Shown: piece after piece, positions 7,551 to 11,690 of the stretch
Layout of the letters: the number at the start of each line of letters is the position of its first letter
Position numbering within the stretch: the first letter of the stretch is position 1
NCBI GenBank assembly: GCA_002308215.1
Contig: DBVO01000010.1
Location: 9,972 to 21,661 of the forward strand
Direction of reading: 5' to 3'
Origin: Christensenella sp. UBA1262
Lineage (GTDB): Bacteria; Bacillota; Clostridia; Christensenellales; CAG-917
Length of the DNA stretch: 11,690 nucleotides
Position numbers and translations under genes: made by a program
The notes under the pieces: model-generated
Told to the model about the DNA's origin: nothing
The model's database searches: none
What the model saw: only the letters and a program-made list of their open reading frames with translations

Positions 7551-7565
7551 AGAGTTGAAAACTCT
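7551..7565. promoter_or_regulatory. Palindrome overlapping the smpB -35 box, possible operator
   Basis: AGAGTT (7551-7556) and AACTCT (7560-7565) are perfect inverted repeats around GAA, and the -35 hexamer lies inside them. A further ACTCT at 7540-7544 can pair with the same AGAGT, giving a three-unit arrangement. This geometry would suit a repressor site, but no regulator is known from the window. Confidence 0.35.
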
Positions 7566-7582
7566 ATAACTTCGTGTATAAT
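7555..7582 (+). promoter_or_regulatory. smpB promoter
   Basis: TTGAAA (7555-7560) and a consensus TATAAT (7577-7582) are separated by 16 bases. The predicted transcription start is about 7589-7592, at or within three bases of the smpB ATG. The in-frame GTG at 7574 overlaps the -10 box and is not a credible start. Confidence 0.75.
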
Positions 7583-7591
7583 AATATCGCT

Positions 7592-8044
7592 ATGGAAAAA
7601 CTAGTAACCACAAACAAAAAAGCATATCATGATTATTTTGTTGAAGACACCTTTGAAGCAGGTGTTGTTCTTGTTGGTTGCGAAGTTAAGTCGGTAAGGG
7701 CAGGATCTATTAACCTCAGGGACTCATTCGTTATTATTAAGAATGGTGAAGTATTCATGCTAAATGTGCATATCGCACCATATAAAATGGGGAGTTATTT
7801 CAACGTTGATTCCAAGCGCACAAGAAAATTATTGCTTCACAAGAGTGAGATTAATAAGCTTAGAGGTAAGGTAGAACAAAAAGGGTACACATTAATCCCT
7901 TTAAAAGTATACTTTAAAGATGCTCTTGTAAAAGTTGAAATTGGATTATGCAAAGGTAAAGAACTTCATGATAAGCGCGCGGCAATTAAGGAAAAAGAAA
8001 CTAATCGCAATGTGCAGCGCATAATGAAAGAGTATAACAAATAA
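7592..8044 (+). CDS. smpB: SsrA-binding protein SmpB
   Basis: SmpB binds tmRNA (SsrA) and brings it to ribosomes stalled on broken messages, starting trans-translation. The 150-residue length is normal. The N-terminal NKKAYHDYF, the following 'EAGVVLVGCEVKSVRAGSINLRDSFV', and the basic C-terminal tail (GKELHDKRAAIKEKE, then R-rich) are diagnostic; the tail normally folds into the mRNA channel. ATG 7592 was chosen because it gives the family-standard N-terminus and because upstream codons lie in the promoter. There is no ribosome binding site before it, so the mRNA appears leaderless. No ssrA gene is visible nearby. A strong terminator follows within 4 bases of the stop. Confidence 0.95.
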   Translation: MEKLVTTNKKAYHDYFVEDTFEAGVVLVGCEVKSVRAGSINLRDSFVIIKNGEVFMLNVHIAPYKMGSYFNVDSKRTRKLLLHKSEINKLRGKVEQKGYTLIPLKVYFKDALVKVEIGLCKGKELHDKRAAIKEKETNRNVQRIMKEYNK

Positions 8045-8047
8045 TCA

Positions 8048-8076
8048 AACGGCCTGAAAATCAGGTCGTTTTTTTT
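8048..8076 (+). terminator. Intrinsic terminator of smpB
   Basis: Bases 8048-8057 pair with 8061-8070 to form a 10-bp stem with one G-U pair (8052/8066) and an AAA loop. An uninterrupted T run to 8076 follows. It ends the smpB transcript ahead of the symporter promoter. Confidence 0.93.
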
Positions 8077-8086
8077 ATATTTAGTA

Positions 8087-8115
8087 TTGAAAGTTTACTT
8101 ATTAACTGTTATAAT
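8087..8115 (+). promoter_or_regulatory. Symporter gene promoter (extended -10)
   Basis: TTGAAA (8087-8092) and consensus TATAAT (8110-8115) are separated by 17 bases, with TGT immediately upstream of the -10. This is close to an ideal sigma-A-type promoter. The predicted transcription start is about 8122. Confidence 0.82.
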
Positions 8116-8122
8116 ATTATAC

Positions 8123-8138
8123 GGTATTTTAAAATGCC
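8123..8138. promoter_or_regulatory. Operator-like palindrome at the symporter transcription start
   Basis: GGTATTTT and AAAATGCC form a 16-bp palindrome with seven of eight positions matching, lying at about +1 to +16 of the predicted transcript. A protein bound here would block the promoter. The MarR-family regulator encoded downstream is the nearest candidate ligand-responsive factor; this link is inference. Confidence 0.45.
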
Positions 8139-8146
8139 AAAAAAAT

Positions 8147-8154
8147 AAAGGTGG
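8147..8154 (+). promoter_or_regulatory. Ribosome binding site deciding the symporter start
   Basis: AAAGGTGG lies 5 bases before ATG 8160. The alternative in-frame GTG at 8151 sits inside this element, so ATG 8160 is preferred. Confidence 0.7.
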
Positions 8155-8159
8155 AAATT

Positions 8160-9869
8160 ATGAGTAAAAAAGAAAGTGTCGCACAAAGCGGCGAACCAAA
8201 AGTCACAATTTGGCACAAGATTTTTGGATCTAAGCCAGGCGATGGTGAATTGCAACCTAAAGAAGGTTTCTCATTCTCACTTGCTGGTTTTGGCCAAAAC
8301 CTTATTTGCACGGTTATAGGTTCATATCTTACCGTGTTCATGACGGATGCTATCGGATTTTCAGCACTTGCAGTTGCATTCCTTATGTTGTTTGCAAGAA
8401 TCTTCGACGCAGCCAACGATCCAATTATGGGATCAATCGTTGACCGTACAAGAACCAAATGGGGTAAATGCCGTCCATATCTTGCATGGATGCCAATTCC
8501 AATTGCTATAATGACGATTGTCTGCTTCTTACCAGTTTATCCAAATAACTGGGGCGGATTTGCAGCTATTGCTGTTATTTACGTTTTGTGGAGTGTTGTT
8601 TATACTGTCGCTGACGTTCCATATTGGGGACTTTCAACAGCAATGAGCAACGATACATATCGTCGTGGTAACTTGCTTACAATTGCACGTTTGTTCTGTA
8701 CAGCTGGTGCTGGTATCGTAACAGTTTTCACACCTATCATTACAGATAACATGACAAATCAGGGCAGAACATTGCTCCAATACATGCTCGACCATCCATC
8801 AATTTATACAGAAGCTGAAGTTGCAGCACAAAAGGCTTCTATCGGTGGTCAACTCTCTTGGATCTATTTCGTTATTGCAATAGTTTGCTGTGTAGTCGCA
8901 ATTCCACTTTTCTTCTTGGGATTCAAGAATACAAAAGAAAGAAACCAAACAACAGTCGATGCACCATCACTCAAACACAATCTCGGTTTGCTTTTCAAGA
9001 ATAAACCTTTGATGCTTATCGTTTTGTCAGGTATTGCTGGTGCAGCAAGAATGTTATTTACATATACTGGCGGTCTCTACTTCGCTAAGTATGTTATGAA
9101 CAGAGAATCAATGTATGCGTTATTCACAATGGCAATTGTTCCAGGTGGTCTTATCGCATCTTTGCTTGTTCCATATTTCACAAAGAAATTCGGTAAACGT
9201 AACACATATATCTGGTCACATATCATAGGCGGTATCTTCATGCTTATAGCATGGGTTGTCGGTTTCGCAGTTGATAAAGGTAACTATACAAGTATGGCTA
9301 CAGTTATCGTCCTTATGATTGCACTTGTTGTAGCTGGTGTTCCAACAGGTATTGGTAATATCGTAACTTATGCTATGATTGGTGATACTGTTGAATATCT
9401 TGAACTTAAAACAGGTGAGAGAGCAGAAGGTATTTGCTTCGCAATGCAAACCTTCATTAGTAAGATCGGTATGGCTGTTGGCGCATTCATCGGTGTTCTT
9501 GCATATTATATGGCAGGCGTTGAAGCAAACAACGTTGCATCCGTTACTGAATCATCTAAAGATATCATGTGGTTTATGCTCGTGCTTGTCGCAGCAATCT
9601 CCTTCTTCTTAACAGCAGTTCCACTCTTCTTCTACAAGTTCAATGAGAAAGAGCAACAAGCAGCTGTTGCAGAGATTAAGAGAAGAAAAGCTATCGCAGC
9701 AGGTGAGATGCTTGATGAAGATGCAAATCTCGAATCAGCAGAAGAAGGATTTGCTCCAGATTCATTTAACTTCCCGAACGCTGATACAGTTGCAGTTCCA
9801 CCAGCGCACGAAGAAGCACCAGAAGCGCCAGAAGAGGCACCAAGCGAAGAGCCAACTGACGAAGAATAA
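8160..9869 (+). CDS. GPH-family (MelB-like) sugar:cation symporter
   Basis: The 569-residue protein belongs to the glycoside-pentoside-hexuronide:cation symporters (MFS superfamily) and should import a sugar or glycoside with Na+ or H+. The hallmark 'ARIFDAANDPIMGSIVDRTR' followed by WGKCRP matches MelB. D83, D87 and D152 fall at the spacing of MelB D55, D59 and D124, the cation-site aspartates, so cation coupling looks intact. Roughly twelve hydrophobic segments span about residues 45-490. There is a polar N-terminal extension of about 40 residues and an unusual acidic C-terminal tail rich in Glu, Pro and Ala (about 515-569). A polar loop near 190-225 is longer than in MelB. The actual substrate cannot be deduced. 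It has its own promoter and a palindromic putative operator, and precedes a marR-type gene. Confidence 0.92.
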   Translation: MSKKESVAQSGEPKVTIWHKIFGSKPGDGELQPKEGFSFSLAGFGQNLICTVIGSYLTVFMTDAIGFSALAVAFLMLFARIFDAANDPIMGSIVDRTRTKWGKCRPYLAWMPIPIAIMTIVCFLPVYPNNWGGFAAIAVIYVLWSVVYTVADVPYWGLSTAMSNDTYRRGNLLTIARLFCTAGAGIVTVFTPIITDNMTNQGRTLLQYMLDHPSIYTEAEVAAQKASIGGQLSWIYFVIAIVCCVVAIPLFFLGFKNTKERNQTTVDAPSLKHNLGLLFKNKPLMLIVLSGIAGAARMLFTYTGGLYFAKYVMNRESMYALFTMAIVPGGLIASLLVPYFTKKFGKRNTYIWSHIIGGIFMLIAWVVGFAVDKGNYTSMATVIVLMIALVVAGVPTGIGNIVTYAMIGDTVEYLELKTGERAEGICFAMQTFISKIGMAVGAFIGVLAYYMAGVEANNVASVTESSKDIMWFMLVLVAAISFFLTAVPLFFYKFNEKEQQAAVAEIKRRKAIAAGEMLDEDANLESAEEGFAPDSFNFPNADTVAVPPAHEEAPEAPEEAPSEEPTDEE

Positions 9870-9890
9870 TAAGAATTAATTTTGGACGAA

Positions 9891-9917
9891 AGGAGCGTAG
9901 GCCTGTCCTACGCTCCT
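9891..9917 (+). other. 11-bp perfect stem-loop between the symporter and marR genes
   Basis: Bases 9891-9901 pair perfectly with 9907-9917, leaving a 5-base CCTGT loop. The stem is GC-rich against an AT-rich background. No U-tract follows, so it is not a standard intrinsic terminator. The 5' arm contains the only strong Shine-Dalgarno-like sequence (AAAGGAG, 9889-9895) before the marR start, and the 3' arm would hide it. It could be a 3'-end stabiliser, a weak terminator, a translational control hairpin, or, as DNA, a MarR operator. Confidence 0.6.
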
Positions 9918-9928
9918 AAAGTGTACTT

Positions 9929-10351
9929 ATGAGCGATATAAAGAATCTAAATTTTCTATTTTCATCTTTTCGCAAGATCTCGCGTGCATATTCTGATTTT
10001 TTAACAGAAGGGTTGAAGGATTTCGATCTTACGCCAAATGAGATTGTTGTTTTGTCAAGCCTTGAATCAGTTGTCACGGCAAGTGATATTGCAAAAGATA
10101 GTGAAGTTTCAAAGGCACTTGTATCGCGTAGCGTTGCATCCTTAAAAGATAAGGGGCTCATAAGAGTTACTATTTCTGAAGTTGATAAAAGAGAACAAAA
10201 ACTTGTTCTTACAGACAGCGGAAGAGAAATATCATATTTAATTGAATCTTTGAATGAAGAGTTTGCGCGTGATGCGTTCAACTCTTTCCAGGATAATGAA
10301 AAACGAGTGCTGATGGCATTATTAAAAATAATGGCAACCAACGTAGTATAA
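9929..10351 (+). CDS. MarR-family transcriptional regulator
   Basis: The 140-residue protein is a typical-length MarR winged-helix dimer. Terminal helices (about 1-30 and 97-138) should form the dimer interface. The helix-turn-helix spans about 50-75, with a recognition helix around VSKALVSRSVASLKDKG. The wing carries the conserved D86-x-R88 of the 'D-x-R' motif, followed by LTDSGRE. MarR proteins usually repress a nearby transporter or enzyme gene and release DNA when they bind a small aromatic or sugar-derived ligand. The gene lies 59 bases after the symporter and shares its direction, so it probably belongs to the same transcript and may control it. Only a weak AAAGTG precedes the ATG; an in-frame stop at 9917 rules out a longer form. 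Confidence 0.9.
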   Translation: MSDIKNLNFLFSSFRKISRAYSDFLTEGLKDFDLTPNEIVVLSSLESVVTASDIAKDSEVSKALVSRSVASLKDKGLIRVTISEVDKREQKLVLTDSGREISYLIESLNEEFARDAFNSFQDNEKRVLMALLKIMATNVV

Positions 10352-10364
10352 TTTGATAAAATGC

Positions 10365-10389
10365 AGACCTTATTTATTAGGTCTTTTTT
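10365..10389 (+). terminator. Intrinsic terminator after marR (first of two)
   Basis: AGACCT (10365-10370) and AGGTCT (10379-10384) form a 6-bp stem with an 8-base loop, running directly into a T tract ending at 10389. It lies 13 bases after the marR stop. Confidence 0.8.
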
Positions 10390-10413
10390 CCGCCCAACAT
10401 GGGTGGTTTTTTT
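10390..10413 (+). terminator. Intrinsic terminator after marR (second of two)
   Basis: CCGCCC (10390-10395) and GGGTGG (10401-10406) pair over 6 bp with one G-U, closed by AACAT and followed by seven T. It begins where the T tract of the first terminator stops, making a tandem back-up that isolates the next gene. Confidence 0.8.
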
Positions 10414-10482
10414 ATTATAAAGATTAAAAAACAATTAAAAATTTTTTTTCAAAATTAAATGTGATTTTAAGGATTGGTTTTT

Positions 10483-10533
10483 ATGATTAAGGCAAGAAAC
10501 AAGCGAGGTGATTCGTATGAAAACTACTACTAA
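10483..10533 (+). CDS. Possible 16-codon upstream ORF overlapping the lipoprotein start
   Basis: ATG 10483 opens a frame of 16 codons (MIKARNKRGDSYENYY) that stops at TAA 10531-10533, overlapping the lipoprotein start by 17 bases in another frame. AAGGA at 10469-10473 lies 9 bases before it, so initiation is possible. It may be a translational control element, or simply chance in a short leader. No conservation could be tested. Confidence 0.3.
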   Translation: MIKARNKRGDSYENYY

Positions 10534-11690
10534 GAAAATTTTAATAGCAATTTTAGCAATAGTTTGTGTGATGGCTTTGTCTATTAGTTTTGTTGCATGT
10601 GATGCAAGCGATACGACAAATACGTCTGAACAAATTAATAATGGGGATCAGCCTCCTACACAAAATGGCAATACTCCACCTAACGGACAACAAGGAGGTT
10701 TTCCTGGAGGGCAACAAGGTGGTTTCCCTGGAGGACAAGCTGGTGGAAATGTTACAGCAGCAGATGTGACTTCTCAAGGTGTGAGTACAGCTGATATTGA
10801 GGCTCAGATTGATGCCTATGAATTTGATTTAGAATTTGATGATGTGACAGATTATTCAGCACTTGATGTGACCTCCGTTGATTTGAGTACTCTTACAGAG
10901 GATTATGTTATAAAGGCATCTGGCAACTACGTCTTTACTGGAACAACTGAGTATAGAGTTGTACTTGGCACAAAGAATATTGAAATTCATATTTGGCTGA
11001 ACAATGCTACACTTGATAGTATCTTTGCTGATAAAAAACCAACTTCAACTGTAATTACTCTTGTTGGTGAAAATGTAATGACTGGTGTTCTTTCAGACGC
11101 TAATGATGATTCAAAAGGCACTTTATATGTTAAAAATGATCTGCTTATCAATGGAAATGGCAGTTTAACGATTGCAAGCGGTGCAGACAAGAATGGCGTA
11201 CATTGCACAGGAAAACTCGTAATTGAAGATGCTACTCTTGATATTACCGCTGGAAAGCATGGCGTCCGTGGAAATGATGCTGTAATTCTTAAGAATGCAA
11301 ATTTAGATATAGCAGCTGGCACAGATGGCATACAAACAGATAATGAAACTGATGATGTATCTGTAGGATATATTTATATCAAAGATAGCGATATCGACAT
11401 TGTCAGTGGTGATGATGGTATAAGCGCAGCAACATTGCTTTATATTAAGAGCGGTAACATTAACATAACAACTAATGGTGGAGCACCTTCTAGAATAACA
11501 GAAACTTCAAGCGACAATGCTGATGGTAAAGGATTAAAAGCAGGTAGTATTAAACTTGAAGTTGCAGATGCAGATCTTGAATCAGAACTTGCAAAAGGCG
11601 GCCGCGAAGTGGACGAAGACGAAGAAGCGGAAGAAGGCTATAGCATCGTTGAAATCACAGATGCAAGCTATTATGCACTCGTCATCGAAG
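10517..11690 (+). CDS. Carbohydrate-binding lipoprotein, Cthe_2159-like beta-helix (3' end outside window)
   Basis: The frame is open from ATG 10517 to the window end (391 codons, no stop). GAGGTGA at 10505-10511 with a 5-base spacer sets the start. The N-terminus is a lipoprotein signal with hydrophobic residues 8-27 and a lipobox ending at C28, although F25 at the lipobox -3 position is atypical. A low-complexity linker follows, including two copies of QQGGFPGG (58-73). From about residue 140 the protein shows repeated 'DGI/V...I.I..A.LDI.AG' units, with DG- or HG-type turns near 223, 247, 269 and 299. This pattern matches the right-handed beta-helix family typified by Cthe_2159 (Pfam DUF4353), which binds cellulose and pectin-like polymers in C. 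thermocellum. It should sit on the outer membrane face and bind polysaccharide; the ligand here is unknown. An acidic run lies near 364-373. Confidence 0.82.
   Translation, partial: MKTTTKKILIAILAIVCVMALSISFVACDASDTTNTSEQINNGDQPPTQNGNTPPNGQQGGFPGGQQGGFPGGQAGGNVTAADVTSQGVSTADIEAQIDAYEFDLEFDDVTDYSALDVTSVDLSTLTEDYVIKASGNYVFTGTTEYRVVLGTKNIEIHIWLNNATLDSIFADKKPTSTVITLVGENVMTGVLSDANDDSKGTLYVKNDLLINGNGSLTIASGADKNGVHCTGKLVIEDATLDITAGKHGVRGNDAVILKNANLDIAAGTDGIQTDNETDDVSVGYIYIKDSDIDIVSGDDGISAATLLYIKSGNINITTNGGAPSRITETSSDNADGKGLKAGSIKLEVADADLESELAKGGREVDEDEEAEEGYSIVEITDASYYALVIE
10688..10735 (+). repeat. Two tandem 24-bp units encoding QQGGFPGG
   Basis: Bases 10688-10711 and 10712-10735 each encode QQGGFPGG, with only silent third-position differences (GGA/GGT, TTT/TTC, GGG/GGA). 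A partial third unit QAGG follows. It forms a flexible Gly/Pro linker between the lipid anchor and the folded domain. The silent differences argue against very recent duplication. Confidence 0.9.

Noticed and set aside
8151..8159. Alternative GTG start adding three residues to the symporter.
   Set aside because: The GTG is part of the ribosome binding site serving ATG 8160.
9916..10434. Long minus-strand reading frame (172 codons) antisense to marR.
   Set aside because: It fully covers a well-supported MarR gene and the two terminators, and its translation has no recognisable family pattern. It is a shadow of the real gene.
10414..10516. Possible riboswitch or promoter in the leader of the carbohydrate-binding lipoprotein gene.
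   Set aside because: The stretch is mostly A/T runs; I found no recognisable riboswitch core, no convincing -35/-10 pair and no stable stem beyond the preceding terminators.

Overview
The window comes from an AT-rich, low-GC Gram-positive-type genome, most likely a gut-associated member of Clostridia (Bacillota). This placement is inference. It rests on the base composition, the conserved phoH-pgpH-ybeY-era-recO gene order, GGAGG-type ribosome binding sites, compact U-tract terminators and lipoprotein signal peptides. No tRNA, rRNA, CRISPR array or insertion sequence was seen. All supported genes lie on the + strand.

Positions 1-7067 form a tightly packed housekeeping run: the 3' end of phoH, a short pgpH-like c-di-AMP phosphodiesterase gene, ybeY, era, recO, a large unrecognised lipoprotein gene, a TsaC/Sua5-family gene and a YwlE-type phosphatase gene. 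Junctions inside pgpH-to-phosphatase range from a 4-base overlap to an 8-base gap, so one transcript with translational coupling is likely. The known members serve RNA/ribosome maturation (PhoH, YbeY, Era), recombination (RecO), tRNA t6A synthesis (Sua5) and c-di-AMP turnover (PgpH).

Positions 7123-8076 hold two short transcription units, each with a recognisable sigma-A-type promoter and an intrinsic terminator. These are secG (a SecYEG translocon subunit) and smpB (the tmRNA partner in ribosome rescue). The smpB promoter is so close to the start codon that its mRNA should be leaderless or nearly so.

Positions 8087-10413 hold an accessory unit: a GPH-family (MelB-like) sugar:cation symporter with a strong extended -10 promoter and an operator-like palindrome at the expected transcription start. 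A MarR-family regulator gene follows, separated by a striking 11-bp perfect stem-loop, and the unit ends in two tandem terminators. The MarR protein is a candidate regulator of the symporter.

From 10483 to the end is the 5' part of a gene for a secreted lipoprotein resembling the Cthe_2159-type carbohydrate-binding beta-helix family. It is preceded by a small overlapping upstream ORF. The protein continues past the window edge.

I did not find a clearly new multi-gene system. The best leads are the unknown lipoprotein embedded in the core operon, the leaderless smpB layout, the sensor-less PgpH and the symporter/MarR control region.
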